From Chloroflexota bacterium (lineage in GTDB: Bacteria; Chloroflexota; Dehalococcoidia; Lucifugimonadales; UBA3495), in the NCBI GenBank assembly GCA_002710215.1, contig PAJQ01000001.1:60252-117680 (forward strand): 57,429 nucleotides of DNA, read 5' to 3'. Made by a program: the position numbers and the translations under genes. The notes under the pieces were generated by a model. The model made no database searches. It was not told the origin of the DNA and saw only the letters and a list, made by a program, of their open reading frames with translations. Positions 50,999 through 57,429 of the stretch are shown here, one piece after another. Numbering within the stretch: position 1 is the stretch's first letter; each line of letters starts with the position of its first letter.

Positions 50999-51086
50999 GG
51001 TTTGAGAGTTCACGGGGCGGGAATCGGTGATGATACGCGAGCCCTATGCCGCGTCTGGCAACGGACTTCGTTAAGCCTGCCACAAG

Positions 51087-51115
51087 TTGACGCTCCTAGT
51101 AGCCTGTGCTACTAT
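51087..51115 (+). promoter_or_regulatory. promoter of ribF-tyrS
   Basis: TTGACG (51087-51092), 17-nt spacer, TACTAT (51110-51115), with TGC before it (extended -10). It lies 94 nt before the ribF ATG and inside the longer open frame, which shows that the upstream part of that frame is not coding. The leader of about 87 nt is too short for an FMN riboswitch and shows none of its helices. Confidence 0.65.
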
Positions 51116-51208
51116 CCGAGCGCACCAGTCAGGTGCTTTAATCTGCCGGATTACGTAATTAAACAGCAAATCGAGCGGGGGGCTGGCACACTCGGTTCCA
51201 GAGTCGGT

Positions 51209-52147
51209 ATGAATTTCCACCAGCAGTTGGCCTCCATCGCCCCAGACAAAGGAACCGTCCTCACTGTCGGAGTTTTTGACGGAGTTCACCAAGGACACTG
51301 TCATTTGCTACGCCGCTTGGTTGAGCGGGCGGGGTCCGATTACCTCCCCACCGTCCTTACTTTTACCAACCACCCCATATCTGTCCTTCGCCCCGGCGTT
51401 GAAATTTCCTACCTGACGTCGCTCGATGAAAGGGTGCGCCTGATGAAGGAGCAGGGTATAGAGTTGGTGGTTCCTTTGGACTTCACTCGGGAGCTGTCCC
51501 AGGTTAGCGCCGACGACTTTACCGCTACTCTCGTAAAGTCCCTACGCATGAAGGGGTTGGTGGCGGGGCCTGACTCTACCTTGGGGCGAGACCGGCAAGG
51601 CGACATCGACTACCTGAAGCAAAAAGGCTCGGAGTTGGGGTTCTGGGTCGAGGTGTTGGACCCTTTGATGATGGATGGAGAGCTAGTCAAGAGCCGGCGG
51701 ATCCGGTCGGAACTGAAGGAAGGCGACGTCGCCGCCTGTGCCAGGCTGTTGGGTCGGAATTACGGTTTTGAAGGACTGGTGGTGAAAGGAGACCAGCGTG
51801 GTGCCGGCATGGGATTCCCCACCGCGAATCTGCAGATGGCTCCCCAGACGGCGCTGCCAGGAGATGGGGTTTACGCCACCTGGATAACCATAGACGGGCT
51901 GAGGCGCCCTTCCGCCACCAGTATTGGAATTCGCCCCCACTTCGGCCTGTCGGAGCGGCTGGTTGAAGTGTTCGTGATGGATTTCAGCGCCAACTTATAC
52001 GGTCAGCGGCTCAACGTGGAGTTTGTCAGCAAGCTGCGAGGCCAGGAATCCTTCCCCGGCCTGGAGGAGTTGATCGCGCAGATCGACCGGGACGTTGCCG
52101 GTGCTCGGGCCGCCCTGGACCAAGACAGGAAAGCGGACCGTGCCTAG
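51209..52147 (+). CDS. ribF: bifunctional riboflavin kinase / FAD synthetase
   Basis: A 312-residue enzyme that makes FMN and then FAD. The FMN adenylyltransferase half starts LTVGVFDGVHQGHCHLLRRL (HxGH as HQGH), with KSRRIRSELKEGDVAACARL as its end. The riboflavin kinase half has GAGMGFPTANLQMAPQTALP and DGVYATWITIDG, plus LVEVFVMDFSANLYGQ late. The start ATG 51209 suits family length; the longer frame from 51002 is rejected because a promoter lies within it. The gene overlaps tyrS. Confidence 0.93.
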   Translation: MNFHQQLASIAPDKGTVLTVGVFDGVHQGHCHLLRRLVERAGSDYLPTVLTFTNHPISVLRPGVEISYLTSLDERVRLMKEQGIELVVPLDFTRELSQVSADDFTATLVKSLRMKGLVAGPDSTLGRDRQGDIDYLKQKGSELGFWVEVLDPLMMDGELVKSRRIRSELKEGDVAACARLLGRNYGFEGLVVKGDQRGAGMGFPTANLQMAPQTALPGDGVYATWITIDGLRRPSATSIGIRPHFGLSERLVEVFVMDFSANLYGQRLNVEFVSKLRGQESFPGLEELIAQIDRDVAGARAALDQDRKADRA

Positions 52148-53390
52148 TATGCTTAGCGAAGAGGTCATCGGCAAAATAACCCGTCGTGGCGTCCAGGAGA
52201 TCATCTCCCATGACGAGTTCGTCCGGATGTTGCAAGAGGGGAAGCCCCTGCGCCTGAAGATGGGCTTCGACCCCAGCCGGCCGGACATTCACCTGGGCCA
52301 TGTGGTGGGTCTTCGTAAACTGCGCCAACTCCAACAGTTGGGCCACCAGGTGATTCTTATCGTGGGAGACTGGACCGCCCAGATCGGCGACCCCAGCGGT
52401 CAGTCGGCCACCCGGCCGGTCCTGACCCACGATGAGGTAGTTTCCAACGCCGAGTCCTATCTGCGCCAATTCTTCAAAGTCGTGGACAAGGACCTGACGG
52501 AGGTGGTGTGGCAGAGTGAGTGGTTCGGCAAGTTTAGTCTGGCGGACGTGATTCGGCTGACCGGAAAGTTCACCGTGGCCCAGTTTTTGCAGCGGGACGA
52601 CTTCGCCAAGAGGTTCCAAGAGCACCGGCCGATCGCCATCACCGAGTTGCTCTACCCGTTGCTCCAGGCCTACGATTCGCTGGAGATCCGGGCCGACGTG
52701 GAGTTCGGCGGCACCGACCAGCGGTTCAACCTGCTGGTTGGCCGGGAATTACAGCAGATGGAGGGCCAACGCCCCCAGCAATGCTTCCTCATGCCCATTC
52801 TGGTGGGCACCGACGGCGTTCAAAAGATGAGCAAAAGCCTGGACAACTACGTCGGAGTGGAGGAGCCGCCCAACGACATGTACGGAAAGCTAATGTCACT
52901 GCCCGACGAGCTGATCGTTCCCTACTTTGAGTACCTAACCGACGCTCCCCAGGAAGAACTGACCGCCTTTTCAAACGATCTGGCCTCGGGTTCGGTCAAC
53001 CCCATGGAGATGAAGAAGCGCCTGGCCAGGGAAATCACGGCCCAGTTCCATGAGAGTAGCGCCGCCGATGCCGCTCAAGAGAACTTTGAACGGGTGGTGC
53101 AACGCCGTGCCTTGCCCGAAGAGATTCCCGAGTTCGCCGAGCCGTCTTTGGCGCCATCTTTTGAGAATGAGACGAGACGGTTGAGCAACATCATCGTCGA
53201 CGCGGGCTTGGCTCCCAGCACCACCGAAGCGAAGCGATTGATCAACCAGGGCGCGGTACAGATAATCGCTGACCCATCTGGCGACTCCCGCACCTTGGAC
53301 CGGGACGACCGGGCGTCCGGCCTGGGATTGGAGCACCGCACGGTCATCAAAGTCGGCCGCCGCCGATTCATCCGGCTAGTCAACTCCTAA
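52140..53390 (+). CDS. tyrS: tyrosyl-tRNA synthetase (TyrZ/type 2)
   Basis: A 416-residue class I synthetase. The HIGH motif is DIHLGHVVGLRKLRQLQQLG, tyrosine site GDWTAQIGDPSGQSATR, KMSKS is GVQKMSKSLDNYVGV, and a C-terminal S4 domain (RLSNIIVDAGLAPSTTEAKR) follows. GTG 52140 lies 9 nt from an AGGAAAG site and overlaps the ribF stop; an ATG at 52149 is an alternative. The unusual neighbour ribF suggests a shared transcript from 51087. Charges tRNA-Tyr. Confidence 0.95.
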   Translation: MPSMLSEEVIGKITRRGVQEIISHDEFVRMLQEGKPLRLKMGFDPSRPDIHLGHVVGLRKLRQLQQLGHQVILIVGDWTAQIGDPSGQSATRPVLTHDEVVSNAESYLRQFFKVVDKDLTEVVWQSEWFGKFSLADVIRLTGKFTVAQFLQRDDFAKRFQEHRPIAITELLYPLLQAYDSLEIRADVEFGGTDQRFNLLVGRELQQMEGQRPQQCFLMPILVGTDGVQKMSKSLDNYVGVEEPPNDMYGKLMSLPDELIVPYFEYLTDAPQEELTAFSNDLASGSVNPMEMKKRLAREITAQFHESSAADAAQENFERVVQRRALPEEIPEFAEPSLAPSFENETRRLSNIIVDAGLAPSTTEAKRLINQGAVQIIADPSGDSRTLDRDDRASGLGLEHRTVIKVGRRRFIRLVNS

Positions 53391-53439
53391 CCGCCGTCCC
53401 CCCTTAGAAAGGGCGGGGTCTTGATTGCCTCCCTTCACG

Positions 53440-53468
53440 TTGACACCCCTTTCGGGCCAATCTAGACT
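53440..53468 (+). promoter_or_regulatory. promoter of the methylmalonyl-CoA-mutase-type gene
   Basis: TTGACA (53440-53445) with a 17-nt spacer to TAGACT (53463-53468): a perfect -35 and a 4 of 6 -10. The leader is about 60 nt. A CCCCCCTT-AGA-AAGGGCGGGG hairpin (about 53398-53420) lies just upstream and may end tyrS. Confidence 0.6.
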
Positions 53469-53534
53469 GGATGCTAGACACAGTTTCAGTGATCAGCCCG
53501 AACTGATCCTTCTCAGTCTCCCTGGAGGTGCCCA

Positions 53535-55199
53535 TTGTCTCCCTCTGAAGATTCGGAGCGGTTGCGTAGCCATATCAGCCAGTGGCGCGACAATAACGTT
53601 GGCGCCGGGCAGCGCCGCCCGGACTACAAGACCCCGTCTCAGATCCCGGTGAAGGAGGTATACACTCCTGAGGACCTGCCGAATTCTGACTACCTGCGGG
53701 ATGTGGGGATGCCGGGGGAGTATCCCTACTTGAGGGGGGTCCATCCCACGGGTTACCGGGCACGCTTGTGGACCATGCGCATGTTCGCCGGGTTTGGTCT
53801 GGCCGAAGAGACTAACGAACGTTTTAAAGTCTTGCTGGGCAACGGCGAAACCGGCCTTAGCGTTGCCTTCGACATGCCCACCCTCTACGGTTATGACACC
53901 GACGACCCAAGGGCAGCCGGCGAGTTTGGCACGTGTGGCGTGGCGATCTCCACTATGGCCGACATGGAAACCCTTTTCGAAGGCATCAGCCTGGAGGACG
54001 TCACCACCTCCATGACCATCAACAGCCCGGCGGCCATCATCTGGGCCATGTTCATCGCCGTTGCGGAAAAGCAAGGGGCTGATCTGAGTAAAGTCGGCGG
54101 CACCTTGCAGAACGACATCCTCAAGGAGTACATCGCCCAGAACGAGTACATATTCCCTCCCGAGCCTTCCATGCGGCTGGTGGTGGACACTGTGGAGTTC
54201 GCCACGAAGCATATGCCCCGCTGGAACCCCATCAGCATCAGCGGCTACCACATCCGGGAGGCTGGGTCCAATGCGGTGCAGGAGCTGGCTTTCACCCTGG
54301 CAGATGGGTTTGAGTACGTGCGCCAATGCGTTGCCCGAGGACTGGCCATCGACGACTTCGTTCCCAGGCTCAGCTTCTTCTTCAACGTGCACAATAACTT
54401 CTTCGAGGAGATCGCCAAGTTCCGCGCCGCCCGGCGTATCTGGGCACGGGAGATGACGGAGACATTCAAGGCCGAGAATCCCCGGTCGGCGTGGCTAAGG
54501 TTCCATGCCCAGACTTCCGGAGCCAGCCTGACTGCTCAGCAGCCGGAGAACAATGTGGCCAGGGTGTCCATGCAGGCATTGGCCGCAGTCCTTGGCGGTT
54601 GCCAGTCGCTGCACACCAACGGTAAGGACGAAGCCTGGGCTCTCCCTTCAGAGGACGCGGCCCTTCTAGCCCTACGCACCCAGCAAATCATCGCCCACGA
54701 AACCGGAGTCACCGATACGGTTGACCCGCTAGGTGGCAGCTACTTTGTGGAGTCGATGACCAACCAACTGGAAGCCGCGGCCTACGACTATTTTCGACGC
54801 ATCGACGATATGGGCGGGGTTATGGCGGCCCTTGAGAGTGGCTTCTTACAGAGAGAGATCGCCGACGCGTCGTATATCTATCAGATGGAAGAGGACCGTA
54901 AAGAGCGGATCACGGTGGGCGTCAACGAGCACTGCACCGACGACGCTCTGGAGATACCCCTGCTGCGGGTTGACCGGGAGGGAGAGCGGCGCCAGGTAGA
55001 CCGGTTGAACGAGATACGGCGAACCCGGGACAATCGCGATGTGGCGGAAAAACTGCGGGCTTTGGAACAAGCCGCCAAGGGTTCGGACAATCTGATGCCG
55101 CCCCTGTTGGCGGCGGTGAAGGCGTATGCGTCGGTGGGGGAGATGATGGACGTGCTGCGCGGCGTCTTCGGGGAATACCAACCCTCCTGGGGGTTCTAG
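53535..55199 (+). CDS. methylmalonyl-CoA mutase-family large (catalytic) subunit
   Basis: A 554-residue TIM-barrel mutase. Landmarks: [20 protein letters not shown] (usual TMY is TGY), [100 protein letters not shown] and [15 protein letters not shown]. The chain ends before any B12-binding domain, so this is the separate large subunit of a two-subunit enzyme. No small subunit follows. A TTG start with CTGGAGGTG upstream. Reaction type is adenosylcobalamin-dependent carbon-skeleton rearrangement of acyl-CoAs; substrate uncertain. Confidence 0.92.
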   Translation: MSPSEDSERLRSHISQWRDNNVGAGQRRPDYKTPSQIPVKEVYTPEDLPNSDYLRDVGMPGEYPYLRGVHPTGYRARLWTMRMFAGFGLAEETNERFKVLLGNGETGLSVAFDMPTLYGYDTDDPRAAGEFGTCGVAISTMADMETLFEGISLEDVTTSMTINSPAAIIWAMFIAVAEKQGADLSKVGGTLQNDILKEYIAQNEYIFPPEPSMRLVVDTVEFATKHMPRWNPISISGYHIREAGSNAVQELAFTLADGFEYVRQCVARGLAIDDFVPRLSFFFNVHNNFFEEIAKFRAARRIWAREMTETFKAENPRSAWLRFHAQTSGASLTAQQPENNVARVSMQALAAVLGGCQSLHTNGKDEAWALPSEDAALLALRTQQIIAHETGVTDTVDPLGGSYFVESMTNQLEAAAYDYFRRIDDMGGVMAALESGFLQREIADASYIYQMEEDRKERITVGVNEHCTDDALEIPLLRVDREGERRQVDRLNEIRRTRDNRDVAEKLRALEQAAKGSDNLMPPLLAAVKAYASVGEMMDVLRGVFGEYQPSWGF

Positions 55200-55558
55200 G
55201 ACCTAGGCTTGGGGAAAGCCGTTAGGATCAGCTGTTCGCCCTGGGCTGAGCAATCATCACCTGCACCGGCATTAAATTCTTGGATTTCGTTCCTGAGTGT
55301 TAATACCACGCTTAATAAGGTTGCCTGACACCGCTGTTCTTGATGGAGACGGGGCAGAGTTGAACTCCACCAGATACACGGGTTGGTGGTGTTGGTGGCG
55401 GGATCGGTTGGGGCTTGATCGGTCATGAGGCGCTCATGATGTTGGCGGAGCTGTGCGGCCTCCGGCGGCGGCGCTCGTCGACCCTCCCGTTTTTGACGGC
55501 ACGCCCTCGGGATGTCAGGCTTTCGGGTCTGTAGCGCTTTTAAAATCCGGAGGATCTC
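55200..55558. other. 359-nt region without a supported gene
   Basis: Between the mutase and CBS genes. A long reverse-strand frame (55196-55645) runs through it but is low complexity and overlaps the CBS gene. Around 55310-55340 the sequence looks different from either side. The stretch ends with the CBS ribosome site CCGGAGGATCTC. No repeat, RNA gene or terminator was recognised. Confidence 0.5.
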
Positions 55559-56059
55559 ATGGCAGATATCGCGGCGCGCGATGTGATGACAAAGGACGTC
55601 ACGACCGTGACCGAGGACCTTTCCGTAGAGGGCATGCTCCAGCAAATTAGGGAGACCCGCTACAGTGGGCTTCCCGTGGTAGACGCGAACGGGAAGGCCA
55701 TCGGCTTGATTTCACAGAACGATGTTCTTCGGGGGTTGGCGTATCTCCTCGGCTCCGGCGATCTTCCCGCAGACTTCCAGTCGGGCAAGAGAAAAGCAGG
55801 CGTTCAGCTGGTGGAGGCTGCGGGCAAGGCGGACCGAGCGGTCGCCGTGGCTCAATTTCTCACTCGGCCCGTCAAGGAGTTCATGACGCCGAGCCTGGAG
55901 TCCTGCAGTCCCGACACTCCCGCGGCCGATCTCTGCAAAACCATGGTAGAGAAGCGTATTCACCGCGTGGTTGTTCTGGACGGCGAAGGTAAGGTGGCAG
56001 GGCTGGTCTCGACGACCGATCTGGTACGGCGTTTTGGGGAAGAACTTGGTCGCGGGTAG
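55559..56059 (+). CDS. CBS-domain protein
   Basis: A 166-residue protein of two CBS motifs. The first is ARDVMTKDVTTVTEDLSVEG with GLPVVDANGKAIGLISQNDV (residues 5-60) and the second VKEFMTPSLESCSPDTPAAD with HRVVVLDGEGKVAGLVSTTD (105-160), separated by a charged linker. It is a Bateman module alone, so probably an adenosyl-ligand or AMP sensor acting on a partner. CCGGAGGATCTC gives a clear start. Codon style (gcg, acg, tcg) looks different from the genes to the left. Confidence 0.88.
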   Translation: MADIAARDVMTKDVTTVTEDLSVEGMLQQIRETRYSGLPVVDANGKAIGLISQNDVLRGLAYLLGSGDLPADFQSGKRKAGVQLVEAAGKADRAVAVAQFLTRPVKEFMTPSLESCSPDTPAADLCKTMVEKRIHRVVVLDGEGKVAGLVSTTDLVRRFGEELGRG

Positions 56060-56062
56060 GGA

Positions 56063-57088
56063 TTAAGCGGGGACTCCCGTCAAGAATCTTGCGTTCTCCC
56101 AGGAGCCGATCATTTCGTCGATGATCGTAAGGATCTGCGACTCGTAACTCTCCTCCTGCGTGACGGAACGAAACCGCTCGTGACGGAGGAGCCACGGTTT
56201 CCATAGGCCGTCGATGCCCACCCGAAGTCCGTAGATCCCTTCACCGCACTTCTCCTTGTACGTACAGCCGGAGCAAAAGTCCGTCTCGAGCCGCCCCCGT
56301 GCGATGTTCTTCACCTTGACTGTCATTCCGCCAATTGCGTAGGTCGTGGTTTGTCCACCCAAGGAGTCCTCTGAGCCCACCACGCGCGCACCGGTCGCTT
56401 CAATCTGCGCGCTGATCCACTGCGGGTCGATCCACGCTCCTCGATAGAAGTCCGGGTCCTCGTTGGGACGAACGAGGGTGATGGCTTTGAGATCGATTCC
56501 ATGCCGGACCGCAAACTTGAGAACGCTACCGAACTCCTCCTTATTGTAGTCACCGAGCGAGTAATTGATCTGGACGTCGTAGCCGTGCGTTTTGAGGGCG
56601 ACAATGTTGTCCATGACCTTGGAGATGCTGCGCCCTCCGAGCTGGTCGCGGAAGATTTCACCGTCCGTCGTGTGAAGGCTTGCGTATATGGAATCCAAGT
56701 TCCCGATCCTTGGGCGGTTCAGGAGTCGGTCGGCAAGAATCACGTTGGTGTTAAGGACCACGCGGGTGGATCGCTTGTCGATGTCCTCAAGGAAGCGAAC
56801 GATTTCCCGGTGTGCAAGAGGTTCACCGCCCGTGATGTTGACCTGCCCGCCGCCTCGGGAGGTGAAGGCGTTGATGATGCCAAGGAGTTCATCGAGGCTT
56901 ATGTGGACGGGACCGACCTTTCCGTTCGGATCTTCCCCCGGCCTTCTCGGATTGACCATCGCCTCGTTGTGACAGAAAAAGCAATTCAGGTTGCAAACAT
57001 TGACGATTGCTACGCGGAATTTCCCGCCCCGTTCATTGAAGACGCGGAAGTTCCGTCGTTTACGTTCCAAGTCGACCTCAAGAATCAT
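56063..57088 (-). CDS. radical SAM protein with MoaA-like C-terminal cluster
   Basis: A 341-residue radical SAM enzyme. The cluster motif is VNVCNLNCFFCHNEAM (CxxxCxxC) and the SAM-binding GGEP is VNITGGEPLAHREIV. A C-terminal cysteine cluster, CSGCTYKEKCGEGIYGLRVG, with later WKPWLLRHERF, resembles the second 4Fe-4S site of MoaA. Between them a long TIM barrel is intact. The ATG at 57088 lies inside the PPK2 gene (11-nt overlap), and a TTG at 57100 would overlap by 23. The substrate is unknown; a modified-cofactor or peptide role is open. Confidence 0.88.
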   Translation of the reverse strand: MILEVDLERKRRNFRVFNERGGKFRVAIVNVCNLNCFFCHNEAMVNPRRPGEDPNGKVGPVHISLDELLGIINAFTSRGGGQVNITGGEPLAHREIVRFLEDIDKRSTRVVLNTNVILADRLLNRPRIGNLDSIYASLHTTDGEIFRDQLGGRSISKVMDNIVALKTHGYDVQINYSLGDYNKEEFGSVLKFAVRHGIDLKAITLVRPNEDPDFYRGAWIDPQWISAQIEATGARVVGSEDSLGGQTTTYAIGGMTVKVKNIARGRLETDFCSGCTYKEKCGEGIYGLRVGIDGLWKPWLLRHERFRSVTQEESYESQILTIIDEMIGSWENARFLTGVPA

Positions 57089-57429
57089 GATTGGGTTCAA
57101 CCTTCGGGATCGTCAGAATGATTTGGGGGTCGACCTCCAGGAGCCCGGTCTCCTTGTTCGGATAATCGAGGTGGCTTAAGAGGTAGCGAATCACGTTGAC
57201 GCGCGCCCACCATCCGTCATTGGAGTCAACGCAGATCCAGGGAGCCTCGGGGATGGAGGTATGTAGGAACATTTCCTCCTCGGCTTGCGTGTAGTCGTCC
57301 CATTTCTCTTGGGCGACCCTGTCGAGCGGGGTGAGCTGCCACTGTCGAAGCGGGTTATTCCCGCGCTCTTTCAGTCTTCGCGCCTGTTCCTCCCTGTGGA
57401 GCGAAAAGTAGAACTTGAACGGGGTAATT
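57078..57429 (-). CDS. PPK2-family polyphosphate kinase, 5' end off the window
   Basis: The reverse strand reads the last about 116 residues of a PPK2: PFKFYFSLHREEQARRLKER, NPLRQWQLTPLDRVAQEKWD, DYTQAEEEMFLHTSIPEAPW and CVDSNDGWWARVNVIRYLLS. The Walker motifs lie upstream and are outside the window. PPK2 transfers phosphate between polyphosphate and nucleotides. The tail (ETGLLEVDPQIILTIPKVEP) runs into the radical SAM start. Confidence 0.88.
   Translation of the reverse strand, partial: ITPFKFYFSLHREEQARRLKERGNNPLRQWQLTPLDRVAQEKWDDYTQAEEEMFLHTSIPEAPWICVDSNDGWWARVNVIRYLLSHLDYPNKETGLLEVDPQIILTIPKVEPNHDS

Noticed and set aside
51002-51208. N-terminal extension of ribF by 69 codons
   Set aside because: A strong promoter (51087-51115) lies inside it and the added residues are not protein-like.
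51122-51208. FMN riboswitch before ribF
   Set aside because: The leader after the promoter is about 87 nt and none of the conserved FMN aptamer helices can be seen.
55196-55645. Reverse-strand frame of 149 codons between the mutase and CBS genes
   Set aside because: It overlaps the well-supported CBS gene, has low complexity and no recognisable domain.

Overview
The window reads as a chromosomal stretch of a free-living, organic-matter-degrading bacterium. I infer the phylum Chloroflexota, class Dehalococcoidia and SAR202-like lineages in particular. The grounds are the mix of flavin-dependent LLM oxidoreductases, NIPSNAP, SMP-30, amidase, FAH, BtpA and class III aminotransferase genes, the heavy use of TTG and GTG starts, a lipoprotein with a repeated KEVEVIKEVEV stalk, and families of dispersed palindromic repeats. 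No rRNA, tRNA, CRISPR array or intact insertion sequence was recognised. The taxonomic call rests on gene content and memory, not on a search.

Layout. 0-8 kb: scattered catabolic genes (a partial NAD-kinase-like gene, amidase, PuuE-like deacetylase, MFS exporter, duplicated NIPSNAP, VOC protein, SMP-30 lactonase) plus two decayed or chimeric genes. 8-16 kb: a large FAD/Fe-S oxidoreductase with a palindromic repeat inserted in frame, an LLM oxidoreductase and an LMW phosphatase bracketed by inverted copies of another repeat, an aminotransferase, a 3-hydroxyisobutyrate-dehydrogenase-like gene, and a BtpA gene behind a MazF-type toxin-antitoxin pair. 17-23 kb: uvrA, a PIN-toxin pair, an MBL hydrolase and an M16 protease. 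23-25 kb: a two-gene unit whose second gene has an in-frame TGA inside the motif UGSC and is best read as a selenoprotein. 25-31 kb: FAH, LLM, a membrane HdrD-like Fe-S protein with a zinc-ribbon gene and a 2-hydroxyacid dehydrogenase, and an alpha/beta hydrolase. 31-41 kb: rex and, on the other strand, the complete F0F1 ATP synthase operon (atpI-like, B, E, F, H, A, G, D, C), with a DUF4258 toxin-antitoxin-like pair lodged between atpD and atpC. 41-46 kb: a Lon-family protease, then rsmD, coaD and a coiled-coil gene that appears to start at ATA. 46-51 kb: a four-gene Aap-type amino-acid ABC transporter. 51-55 kb: ribF, tyrS and the large subunit of a methylmalonyl-CoA-mutase-type enzyme. 55-57.4 kb: CBS protein, radical SAM protein and a partial PPK2, which look different in codon style from the rest.

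How it works together. The ATP synthase c subunit lacks the Na+-ligand pattern, which suggests H+ coupling. The Rex repressor next door, the HdrD-like protein and the FAD/Fe-S oxidoreductase point to redox-linked respiration of organic acids. The most interesting item is the 23088-24721 operon (unknown conserved protein plus UGSC selenoprotein candidate). Next come the toxin-antitoxin pair inside the ATP synthase operon, the ATA start, the in-frame repeat in the FAD/Fe-S gene, and several unlisted small genes found by reading the gaps.
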